Source: JBMNTQ01 sp050945815 (GTDB lineage Bacteria > Bacillota > Clostridia > Christensenellales > JBMNTQ01). Taken from it: a stretch of 8,395 bases of DNA. The translations under genes were made by a program, and so were the position numbers. The notes below the pieces were generated by a model. That model was not told where the DNA came from. It saw only the letters and a program-made list of their open reading frames with translations, and ran no database searches. Where the stretch lies: the NCBI GenBank assembly GCA_050945815.1, contig JBMNTQ010000087.1, forward strand, positions 1 to 8,395, read 5' to 3'. Every line of letters starts with the position of its first letter. Position 1 is the stretch's first letter. Shown here piece after piece: positions 1-4,974 of this stretch.

Positions 1-1342
1 TTATTCTGATGTGAAGGGCTTTATGGTGATAAAGCCTTATGGCTATGGTATTTGGGAGCTGATCCAACAGGAAATGGACAGGCGTTTTAAGGCGACAGGG
101 CACAAAAACGCTTATTTTCCGCTGTTTATTCCCGAAAGCCTTTTGAAGAAGGAACAAGAGCATGTGGAAGGTTTTGCGCCGGAGGTTGCTTGGGTGACCC
201 ATGGCGGTGATGAGGAGTTGGCGGAGCGGCTGGTGGTTCGGCCTACTTCTGAAACCATCATTTGCAGCATGTATTCGAAATGGATACAGTCTTATCGGGA
301 TTTGCCGGTGCTTTTGAACCAATGGTGTAATGTGGTGCGCTGGGAAAAGAGCACCCGGCCTTTTTTGCGTACTTCTGAGTTTTTGTGGCAGGAGGGGCAC
401 ACGGCACATGCCACTTACGAGGAAGCGCAGGAAGAAACCCTGAAGATGCTGGATGTGTATCAGGAATTTGCAGAAAATGTGTTGGCGATTCCTGTGGTGA
501 CCGGACAAAAGAGTGAGAAAGAAAAATTCGCCGGCGCAGAGAAGACTTATACTATGGAAGCGCTGATGCATGATGGTAAGGCGTTGCAGATGGGTACGTC
601 TCATAACTTGGGGCAACATTTTGCCAAGGTGTTTGATATTCAGTACCTTGATAAGGACGGCCAGCTTAAGTACGTCTGGCAGACTTCTTGGGGGACATCT
701 ACCCGCATGATAGGCGGTGTGATTATGGTGCATGGAGACGATAGGGGCCTGGTTTTGCCGCCTAAAATAGCGCCGGTGCAGGTTGTTATTCTGCCTATCG
801 CCATGCATAAGAGCGGCGTCTTGGAGAAGGCGCGGGAATTGCTGGGCACCCTGCTTGATGCGGGCTTGCGGGCGGAAATTGACGAGCGCGATCAGAGTGC
901 GGGTTGGAAGTTTAATGAATGGGAGATGAAGGGCGTTCCGCTGCGCATTGAGCTGGGACCGCGGGATATTGAAAACGGTGTGGCAACATTAGTGCGCCGG
1001 GATTCATTGGAGAAATTCACGCTGCCGCTTGACAAATTGCAAGAAGGGGTGTGTGCGCTGATGCAGGAGATTCAAGAGGGTCTGCTGAAGAAGGCATTGG
1101 AGATGAGGGAGAACCATACCTATGTGGCGAGGGATTTTGCTGAATTTGAAGATGGGATTACTAACAGAAAGGGCTTTGTGAAGGCTATGTGGTGCGGTGA
1201 GCGGCCTTGTGAGGATCAGATTAAGGAGAAGACCGGTGCTACTACGCGCTGTATTCCTTTTAAGCAGGAAAACCTGGGGGAGGTTTGCGTGCATTGCGGA
1301 AAGCCGGCGCAGCATATGACTTACTTTGCAAAAGCGTATTAA
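1..1342 (+). CDS. proS: Prolyl-tRNA synthetase, type 3 (5' end outside window)
   Basis: Class II aminoacyl-tRNA synthetase that charges tRNA-Pro with proline in the cytoplasm. The frame is open from position 2 and reads YSD-VKGFMVIKPYGYGIW, which lies roughly 30 residues inside this family, so the GTG at 11 is not the real start. Counting from the codon at 11: the RPTSETII signature is at 77-84, class II motif 2 (VVRWE...RPFLRTSEFLWQEGH) at about 108-130, motif 3 with HGDDRGLVLPP at about 241-251, then the anticodon-binding domain. A C-terminal zinc-type domain has Cys395, Cys400, Cys426 and Cys429, and the protein ends in AKAY. The terminal tyrosine and cysteine cluster are typical of the archaeal/eukaryote-like short form found in many Clostridia, Thermus and Mycoplasma, as opposed to the long bacterial form with an editing insert. 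No frameshift or missing key residue is seen. It ends 23 bp before the tRNA promoter, with no obvious terminator of its own. Confidence 0.97.
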   Translation, partial: YSDVKGFMVIKPYGYGIWELIQQEMDRRFKATGHKNAYFPLFIPESLLKKEQEHVEGFAPEVAWVTHGGDEELAERLVVRPTSETIICSMYSKWIQSYRDLPVLLNQWCNVVRWEKSTRPFLRTSEFLWQEGHTAHATYEEAQEETLKMLDVYQEFAENVLAIPVVTGQKSEKEKFAGAEKTYTMEALMHDGKALQMGTSHNLGQHFAKVFDIQYLDKDGQLKYVWQTSWGTSTRMIGGVIMVHGDDRGLVLPPKIAPVQVVILPIAMHKSGVLEKARELLGTLLDAGLRAEIDERDQSAGWKFNEWEMKGVPLRIELGPRDIENGVATLVRRDSLEKFTLPLDKLQEGVCALMQEIQEGLLKKALEMRENHTYVARDFAEFEDGITNRKGFVKAMWCGERPCEDQIKEKTGATTRCIPFKQENLGEVCVHCGKPAQHMTYFAKAY

Positions 1343-1365
1343 TTGGGAAAGCTGGAGGCGTAGCC

Positions 1366-1394
1366 TTGACAAAAGCTTGTATATCGTTTAAAAT
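1366..1394 (+). promoter_or_regulatory. Sigma-70/sigma-A type promoter of the tRNA-Ala gene
   Basis: A perfect -35 box TTGACA (1366-1371) is followed by a 17-bp spacer and a -10 box TAAAAT (1389-1394), which matches the consensus at five of six bases. Transcription would start near 1401-1403, giving a leader of about 14 nt before the mature tRNA end at 1416. The boxes start 23 bp after the proS stop codon, so the tRNA need not depend on read-through from proS. Confidence 0.85.
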
Positions 1395-1415
1395 ATCTAA
1401 GTATTTAAACGGTAG

Positions 1416-1492
1416 GGGGCTGTAGCTCAGCTGGCTAGAGTACTTGACTGGCAGTCAAGGGGTCGAGAGTTCGAATCTCTTCAGCTCCACCA
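1416..1492 (+). tRNA. tRNA-Ala, anticodon GGC, CCA encoded
   Basis: The cloverleaf folds completely. The acceptor stem 1416-1422 pairs with 1482-1488 and includes a G3-U70 wobble, the identity element for alanyl-tRNA synthetase. The D stem is 1425-1428 with 1438-1441. The anticodon stem is 1443-1447 with 1455-1459, enclosing loop CTGGCAG with anticodon GGC at 1450-1452. The variable loop is 5 nt, the T stem is 1465-1469 with 1477-1481, and the T loop is TTCGAAT. The discriminator is A1489 and CCA is encoded at 1490-1492. It decodes GCC and GCU alanine codons. A phage scar starts within 400 bp downstream, so the gene may have served as an integration target, but no second copy of its 3' end was found in the window. 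Confidence 0.97.
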
Positions 1493-1550
1493 GCGGCAAG
1501 TTGCCGCAGCGAAGTTCGCAAATCATCTCGGTGGTTTGCGAATTTTCTTT
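1493..1550 (+). terminator. Two-hairpin element after tRNA-Ala, probable intrinsic terminator (copy 1)
   Basis: Right after the CCA comes a 15-nt palindrome, GCGGCAA-G-TTGCCGC (1493-1507). After a 4-nt gap there is an 11-bp hairpin, 1512-1522 with 1535-1545 (core TTCGCAAA/TTTGCGAA, one G-U pair), with a 12-nt loop and a T-rich tail TTTTCTTT ending at 1550. The larger hairpin and tail look like a Rho-independent terminator for the tRNA. The same design recurs at 1591-1648. Confidence 0.7.
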
Positions 1551-1590
1551 GCCCGCGATCAAGCGTCATCTGAATAGGCAAGGCTTTACA

Positions 1591-1648
1591 CCAGCTTGAA
1601 GCTGGACATAGATTCGCAAGCTGCTTTGGTGGGTTGCGAATTTTCTCT
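1591..1648 (+). repeat. Second, diverged copy of the two-hairpin terminator element
   Basis: A 15-nt palindrome CCAGCTT-G-AAGCTGG (1591-1605) is followed, after a 4-nt gap, by a 10-bp hairpin, 1610-1619 with 1634-1643 (core TTCGCAA/TTGCGAA), with a 14-nt loop and tail TTTTCTCTT. It repeats the layout of copy 1 at an offset of about 98 bp. The small palindrome differs in sequence but keeps its 7-1-7 form. Both copies share GGTGG in the loop and TTGCCCG or TTTGCCCG after the tail. No gene is seen between the copies (1551-1590), so this may be a reserve terminator or what is left of a second small transcription unit. Confidence 0.6.
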
Positions 1649-1666
1649 TGCCCGAAACCTATGCCA

Positions 1667-1716
1667 TACGGAATTGTTTGCTAGATAGTCAAAGCATTAC
1701 AAACAATAATCCCGTA
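1667..1716. repeat. Interrupted inverted repeat between tRNA region and integrase remnant
   Basis: The left arm is TACGG-A-ATTGTTTG (1667-1680). The right arm contains CAAACAAT (1700-1707) and CCGTA (1712-1716). The inner 8 bp and outer 5 bp pair perfectly, with unequal unpaired bases between them and a 19-nt centre. It lies about 60 bp beyond the 3' end of the integrase remnant, where integrase-binding or attachment sequences would be expected, but nothing shows that function directly. Apart from this and the hairpins I see nothing in 1556-1777. Confidence 0.35.
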
Positions 1717-1777
1717 CCAGAGCGTTTTTTGTTGAAATGGGAGCGAAAGCCTTATTTATTATGCGAACTGACTACTT

Positions 1778-1876
1778 TTATTTAAACATGTGGTCAAGCC
1801 GCGCAAGGATTCCGCTTTCCTTCTCCTTGGATAGGTCAGCATATATTTTAAGCAGTATACTTTGGTCTGTATGTCT
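1778..1876 (-). pseudogene. Phage tyrosine recombinase (integrase), last ~32 codons only
   Basis: Read on the - strand, the codons from about 1876 down to the TAA at 1778-1780 give RHTDQSILLKIYADLSKEKE followed by SGILARLDHMFK. This matches the C-terminal end of tyrosine recombinases. The (G)HTD box carries the conserved histidine (codon 1871-1873), and the nucleophile tyrosine of KIYAD (codon 1841-1843) lies ten residues later, the usual spacing. The typical glycine before HTD is arginine here, probably because the junction falls at this point. Upstream of it the - strand frame is only the antisense of the capsid remnant. The N-terminal DNA-binding domain and the catalytic arginines are absent, so no active enzyme is made. 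Its place between a tRNA gene and phage head genes fits a decayed prophage. I am fairly sure of the family but cannot name a subfamily. Confidence 0.65.
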
Positions 1877-2437
1877 AAATATTTTTATGAAGATACGCAA
1901 CAAATGCGCAAGCGAGAGCGCGACGTGCGCAAGGGAAAACGGCGTGTTCTTGCGGCGGATGAGATCAAAGATGCAGAAGGAAAATTCACAGCACAACTCA
2001 AGCTTAAAGAGAAGGAAGCTACATTAAAAGAATTCGCATTTAAGAGCGGACAGGGTTTCCAATCCAACCGTACACAGGCTATGGGCTTTGGGCATAGCGA
2101 GGCCAGCAAAGCGGTTTGGGCGGAGAAGAAAGCACCATTACCGAAAGTGGTGAAAGGGGAATCGACAAAATTACAAGCAACATTAGGTGATTCGAAAATA
2201 AAAGGAGTACTGCCTCAGTGGGCCGACATCAATCGTGTGCATGTAATTGCGGGGGCGGGAACGTCAACCGTTCTACGGGCTGCTGAAAGCCTTGCCGCCA
2301 AATTTGGCGGCACCCCCTTGCAATGGCAGAAAAAAGTCGGTACAATTATAACTACTAACTTTGACTATGAGATACATTGGGAAGAATACGCTGGCAAACA
2401 GTATCGGACAAAGCTTGTGAAGGTGAAGAAAAAATGA
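1862..2437 (+). pseudogene. 5'-truncated phage minor capsid protein with C-terminal toxin-like domain
   Basis: The open frame is 191 codons from TTG 1862 (188 from ATG 1871). Neither start has a Shine-Dalgarno site, and the first ~5 codons are antisense to the integrase remnant, so the true phage sequence begins around 1874-1880. Residues 7-90 (YEDTQQMRKRERDVRKGKRR ... GFGHSEASKAVWAEKK) are basic, helical and look like the C-terminal part of 'minor capsid protein 2' of Firmicutes phages, which sits between portal and scaffold genes. After a linker (91-118), residues ~120-191 form a separate compact unit: RVHVIAGAGTSTVLRAAESL, then GGTPLQWQKKVGTI, DYEIHWEEYAGKQYRTK and a terminal KVKKK. Variable C-terminal domains of this kind on phage head proteins are known as polymorphic toxins. 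The alternating strand pattern would suit a small RNase of the barnase/EndoU/colicin/RelE class, but no catalytic residues can be assigned. The stop overlaps the next gene by ATGA. It is called a pseudogene because the N-terminal capsid part is gone. The tail could still be expressed if a start is used. Confidence 0.65.
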
Positions 2438-2712
2438 AACTAAGGTATATAGGTGAATCGTTCATTGTTGGGTTGACCGACGGCAAAACATATGATTGCC
2501 TTGCTATTGAGGACGGGGGCGATTTTGGCTCTATGCTCCGAATCATTGACGATGATGAAGACAATTGGAATTATGACGATTCGCCCGACTGGAAACCCGG
2601 ATACCTCTATTCCCCCATCAACCCCGCCCCTCTCGACATGAGCTCGCCCGGCGGCAGATGGGAAATCGTTGAAGACGATGAAAACGGAAGCTTATCTAAA
2701 ATAATCAAATAA
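2434..2712 (+). CDS. Small acidic protein, candidate immunity partner of the toxin-like tail
   Basis: A 92-residue protein starts at ATG 2434, which overlaps the upstream stop (ATGA). A GGTGAAGAAAA stretch just upstream offers a weak ribosome site. A longer in-frame start at 2377 would lie deep inside the upstream gene and is unlikely. The protein is strongly acidic (20 Asp/Glu against 8 Lys/Arg), has no membrane segment or signal peptide, and contains KLRYIGESF, DGKTYDCLAIEDG, a run DDDED, LYSPINPAPLD and GGRWEIVEDDENGSL. Strands rich in aromatic and glycine residues suggest a small beta-barrel. Similar small proteins follow minor capsid genes in Firmicutes phages. Translational coupling to a basic toxin-like tail, together with the acidic charge, suggests an immunity protein, but this is inference and a plain phage accessory role is possible. 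Unlike its neighbours in the scar, the frame appears complete. Confidence 0.7.
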   Translation: MKLRYIGESFIVGLTDGKTYDCLAIEDGGDFGSMLRIIDDDEDNWNYDDSPDWKPGYLYSPINPAPLDMSSPGGRWEIVEDDENGSLSKIIK

Positions 2713-2725
2713 CAAACCTAACCCA

Positions 2726-2763
2726 ATAACTATAGCACTTGCAAACGCAGGTGCTATAGTTAT
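2726..2763 (+). terminator. 17-bp hairpin after the small acidic gene
   Basis: Positions 2726-2742 pair with 2747-2763 over 17 bp with one G-U pair (core AACTATAGCAC/GTGCTATAGTT) around a tetraloop AAAC. The stem is very stable and begins 13 bp after the stop codon. The 3' side continues ACCTATTTTAC, a poor T-tract, so it may act as a terminator, as an attenuator before the next head gene, or as an RNA-stability element. It is symmetric enough to work on either strand. The rest of 2764-2832 holds only a 4-bp hairpin (2774-2785). Confidence 0.6.
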
Positions 2764-2845
2764 ACCTATTTTACGCCTTATGGCGGGATGTGCCGGCGGG
2801 CCAAAAACGTGAATAGCCGACAGGCAATAAACGGGAGGTATTAAA

Positions 2846-2930
2846 ATGTCGTATCGAAAACACTTTTTGCCGATGAACCTACAACTTTTTGCGGATACCC
2901 AGGCCGATCCACCGGCAGAGGACGAAGCCA
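2846..2930 (+). pseudogene. Phage scaffold or capsid protein, N-terminal fragment only
   Basis: The start ATG 2846 has a strong Shine-Dalgarno GGGAGG (2833-2838) at 7 nt. The product begins MSYRKHFLPMNLQLFADTQ and continues ADPPAEDEAKK. The MNLQLFA segment followed by an acidic, flexible stretch is a hallmark of the N-termini of head scaffold and major capsid proteins of Firmicutes phages. The order minor capsid, small gene, scaffold is also the normal phage order. After about 28 residues the similarity stops and the DNA becomes the 3' end of an ftsH-like gene in another frame. The original frame stays open to 3106, but that part (FGYDSGSPSRERKHYRQR...) is out-of-frame read-through. A short nonsense-tailed peptide could still be translated. 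I cannot tell scaffold from capsid with so little left. Confidence 0.6.
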
Positions 2931-3017
2931 AGAAACAGTTTGGATACGATAGCGGCTCACCTTCTAGAGAAAGAAAACATTACCGGCAAAGAGTTCATGC
3001 AGCTTTTGCAGGAATAG
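2931..3017 (+). pseudogene. FtsH-type ATP-dependent protease, last ~28 codons only
   Basis: In the frame starting at 2931 the sequence reads RNSLDTIAAHLLEKE followed by NITGKEFMQLLQE and a TAG stop at 3015-3017. LD-IA-LLEKE-ITG-EFM is the typical C-terminal helical end of bacterial FtsH, a membrane-anchored AAA+ zinc metalloprotease. The AAA module and the HEXGH site are absent. The frame differs from that of the phage fragment before it, so this is not a working fusion. Upstream codons in this frame (2919-2930) no longer look like FtsH, placing the break at about 2925-2936. A terminator-like hairpin follows 37 bp after the stop. Whether a full ftsH exists elsewhere in the genome cannot be seen here. 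Confidence 0.65.
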
Positions 3018-3054
3018 CACCCGGCATTGAAAGCGACACTCCCCGTCTTAAAAA

Positions 3055-3088
3055 TGTATGCACCCTCCGACGATTGAGGGTGCATATA
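3055..3088 (+). terminator. Hairpin terminator after the ftsH remnant
   Basis: ATGCACCCTC (3058-3067) pairs with GAGGGTGCAT (3076-3085) over 10 bp around an 8-nt loop, and the stem can be extended three pairs to 3055/3088 with one G-U. It is preceded by TTAAAAATG and followed by an A/T-rich stretch (ATATTTAGTATATTTTC) instead of a clean T-run. It probably ended the former ftsH transcript and now closes the scar. Confidence 0.6.
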
Positions 3089-3344
3089 TTTAGTATATTT
3101 TCATAATAACTTTGGGAAAGCCGTTTGTAAAAAACATGGCTTTGAATGCAGTTTTAAACAAAGAGCGTACTTTTTGTGGTGTTTGCAATTATTTATTGTA
3201 CGCTATTGTGTGGATTGATGCAGGTAATTCTACTTTAGGGATACTCCCTTTGGGGATATCTGGCAGCGAAGAGAATTGCCTCTTGATTCACCAGCCCTGC
3301 TGGCGAATGTTCGGTATGCAAACCTGGATCGTAGTTTTAGTAGG
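3089..3344. other. Gene-free stretch between the scar and the marR gene
   Basis: No convincing coding sequence is seen on either strand. Short frames here lack ribosome sites and any recognisable protein pattern. Visible structures are weak: inverted repeat AAAGCC/GGCTTT (3117-3122, 3138-3143), AGCGTAC/GTACGCT (3164-3170, 3198-3204), AGGGA-TAC-TCCCT (about 3238-3250), and CCAGC-CCT-GCTGG (3291-3303). None has a T-run that would make a clear terminator for the - strand genes that end at 3345. Confidence 0.5.
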
Positions 3345-3773
3345 TCAGGATTGCTTATGGAATACTGCTGCGGCTTGCTGAGAAACCTTGTGGAGCAACT
3401 CGGAAAAAAGTTCTTTTTCGGTTTCAGTCAAAACGGACGTGACATCATGGCTCCACTTAGAAGTTATTTTTTCAGATTGGGGGATAATCCGGCGGGATTT
3501 GGAAGTAAGAGAGAGCCAAACAAAGCGGCTGTCATTGGGCTTGGTCTGCTTTGTAATGAACCCGCGGTTCTCCAGACGGTTCACCATCTTCGCAACGGTG
3601 CTTTTATCTAGCTTCAGATCTTTGCAAAGGTCCGTCTGCGTCATTTCTTCTTTGTTGTAGAGATGTTTCATCAGCCGTAGTTTTGCAGTAGAAAGACCGA
3701 TTTCATGGAGCCGATCATTCAATTCCGCAGTCATTTTCCGATGCAGCAATGAGATTACTTTTGGAAGATCCAT
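3345..3773 (-). CDS. MarR-family transcriptional regulator
   Basis: A 142-residue protein of the usual MarR length, expected to act as a dimeric DNA-binding repressor or activator in the cytoplasm. The N-terminal dimerisation helix is at 1-25, and a winged helix-turn-helix follows: LMKHLYNKEEMTQTDLCKDL (34-53), recognition helix LDKSTVAKMVNRLENRG (55-71), and the wing 73-90 with the conserved Asp81-x-Arg83 (NDSRFVWLSLT). A long C-terminal helix (115-138) completes the dimer interface. A Shine-Dalgarno AAAGGA lies 12 nt before ATG 3773. The gene lies 45 nt downstream of the YczE-like gene in the same direction and could share its transcript. An A/T-rich palindrome just upstream may be its operator. 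MarR proteins often respond to small phenolic compounds or oxidants, but the ligand here cannot be read from sequence. Confidence 0.93.
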   Translation of the reverse strand: MDLPKVISLLHRKMTAELNDRLHEIGLSTAKLRLMKHLYNKEEMTQTDLCKDLKLDKSTVAKMVNRLENRGFITKQTKPNDSRFVWLSLTSKSRRIIPQSEKITSKWSHDVTSVLTETEKELFSELLHKVSQQAAAVFHKQS

Positions 3774-3811
3774 TTTTGTGGCTCATCCTTTCTTTGACGA
3801 GGGGCTTACCT

Positions 3812-3826
3812 AAATATATCATATTT
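3812..3826. promoter_or_regulatory. Candidate MarR operator, palindrome AAATAT-ATC-ATATTT
   Basis: A 15-bp inverted repeat with perfect 6-bp arms and a 3-bp centre, about 40 bp upstream of the marR start and over the stop codon of the YczE-like gene. MarR proteins commonly bind A/T-rich palindromes of about this size near their own genes. A -10-like TATGAT on the - strand (3818-3823) lies inside it, without a good -35 partner. On the + strand, TTGACG-17 bp-TATCAT (3794-3822) also resembles a promoter. Simple A/T richness could produce both. Confidence 0.35.
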
Positions 3827-4574
3827 CTTCGCCGATTGCTTGGGTAACCATTCGGTTTAACCCTTTTATCCCCTTTAGCCAGCTGATTATTTTTCCTACA
3901 AATATGGCGGCGACAATGGTGCCGACTCCTACATGGACCAACTTTTTATGCAAAATCCATGAGCCAACAGCAGCAATGACCGTTAGAACGCTATCCATTA
4001 TGATTTTTATTTTGCCGTATTCCTGGTTGTATTGTTTGCAAATAACCTGTACCACCGCATCTTGCGGAAGCATAATATAATCGGCTTTTAACATGATAAA
4101 GATGCCGATTGCCAGAATCACGATTCCCAGAATACAATATATCGCCCGTTGCCACAGGGCTTGGTCAGGCAGATAGGACAGCACGTTTGTAATCAGATCT
4201 ACCGAGCCGCTATAGACAAATGTGGCGGCGAGTTGTGAGATTTGGAAAAGCGAAAATTCTTTTTTGAGAATGAAAATTTGGATCAAAAAAAATAATCCGA
4301 GCAAAATCCCCGTTGCCATGCCTGTTGAGATATGAAGCGGCTGGCTGAACACGGCGGGGCATACCCCGATGGGAGTTGCACCCAGATTGGATTTTACCGA
4401 AAGGCTGACACCTAGAGACGAAATGACTATCCCAATCAGCAGAGCACCGATCTTTCTCGCTATGTTTTTATTCTGGCCCTCCTGTACGACATGAGTTTTT
4501 TTTCGGATCATATCGGTTATGCCGATAGAATCTGTTAAAGTATTATTTTTTTCTTCTAATTGTTGCAAGTCCAT
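3819..4574 (-). CDS. YczE/YitT-like integral membrane protein (DUF6198-type)
   Basis: A 251-residue protein with a ~38-residue charged cytoplasmic N-terminus, then about six hydrophobic segments: roughly 41-60, 84-104, 113-132, 143-163, 190-209 and 214-235. The pattern SLGVSLSVKSNLGATPIGV after the first segment and HVGVGTIVAAIFVGKIISW in the last segment are typical of the YczE/YyaS membrane protein family, whose transport substrate or role is not established. ATG 4574 has AAAGGGG (4579-4585) just upstream. This start makes the gene overlap the end of atpC by 32 nt, which suggests translational coupling. A later start at Met22 would remove the overlap but has no better ribosome site. The gene is not part of the standard ATP synthase set. 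The adjacent marR gene is the likely regulator if either is controlled separately. Confidence 0.88.
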   Translation of the reverse strand: MDLQQLEEKNNTLTDSIGITDMIRKKTHVVQEGQNKNIARKIGALLIGIVISSLGVSLSVKSNLGATPIGVCPAVFSQPLHISTGMATGILLGLFFLIQIFILKKEFSLFQISQLAATFVYSGSVDLITNVLSYLPDQALWQRAIYCILGIVILAIGIFIMLKADYIMLPQDAVVQVICKQYNQEYGKIKIIMDSVLTVIAAVGSWILHKKLVHVGVGTIVAAIFVGKIISWLKGIKGLNRMVTQAIGEEI

Positions 4575-4974
4575 AGTTCCCCTTTACTCGAAGCCGATTC
4601 AAGGCCCGTGCTAATCGGGCTTGGGCGGCGCGATATTCTTTCATACTTCTGTTTTGTAAAATTATTTCCCTTGCGGCATCTGCCGCACGTTTTGCGCGAT
4701 TGGCATCGATATCCTCGACTCGTTCTAACGAATCGACCAGTACCAAAACGGTGTTATTCTCTACTTTGACAAGACCATGAGATACAGCGATAATTTGGTC
4801 ATCCTCTCCCGCCGGCCGATAGAACAACGCGCCGGGAATCACCGCAAGAATCATGTTGCTGTGATGAGGCAAGATGCCGTATTTCCCTTGCAAAGAGGAG
4901 ACGATCAGCGATTCGCAGCGCCCTGTGTAGAAGGGGTCGTCTGCTGCTAGAATGTCTAAATGGAATGTATTCAT
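4543..4974 (-). CDS. atpC: ATP synthase F1 subunit epsilon
   Basis: A 143-residue subunit of the F1 central stalk, which contacts gamma and the c-ring and can inhibit ATP hydrolysis. Length is normal (about 130-140). The N-terminal beta-sandwich contains FHLDILAADDPFYTG and the family signature GKYGILPHHSNM. The C-terminal two-helix domain starts at about 88 with VEDIDANRAKRAADAA and continues through ALNRLRVKGNYG. ATG 4974 overlaps the atpD stop by 4 nt (ATGA), with AAAAGG close upstream. The 3' end runs 32 nt into the next gene. No change in a key residue is seen. Confidence 0.96.
   Translation of the reverse strand: MNTFHLDILAADDPFYTGRCESLIVSSLQGKYGILPHHSNMILAVIPGALFYRPAGEDDQIIAVSHGLVKVENNTVLVLVDSLERVEDIDANRAKRAADAAREIILQNRSMKEYRAAQARLARALNRLRVKGNYGLATIRRKK

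Noticed and set aside
1004..1372. 122-codon frame antisense to proS
   Set aside because: Codons mirror proS; no start signal and no protein pattern.
1556..1590. Possible second tRNA between the two hairpin copies
   Set aside because: The stretch is only 35 nt and shows no cloverleaf stems or TTCGA loop.
1737..2027. 96-codon + strand frame across the integrase remnant
   Set aside because: It is antisense to the integrase tail and then out of frame with the capsid remnant, so it is a chance frame.
1493..3106. CRISPR array or transposon ends in the scar
   Set aside because: Repeats are only two diverged hairpin copies without regular spacers, and no transposase or terminal repeats with target duplications were seen.
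3112..3381. Open frame of 89 codons on the + strand
   Set aside because: No ribosome site, no recognisable protein pattern, and its end overlaps the clear marR gene on the other strand.
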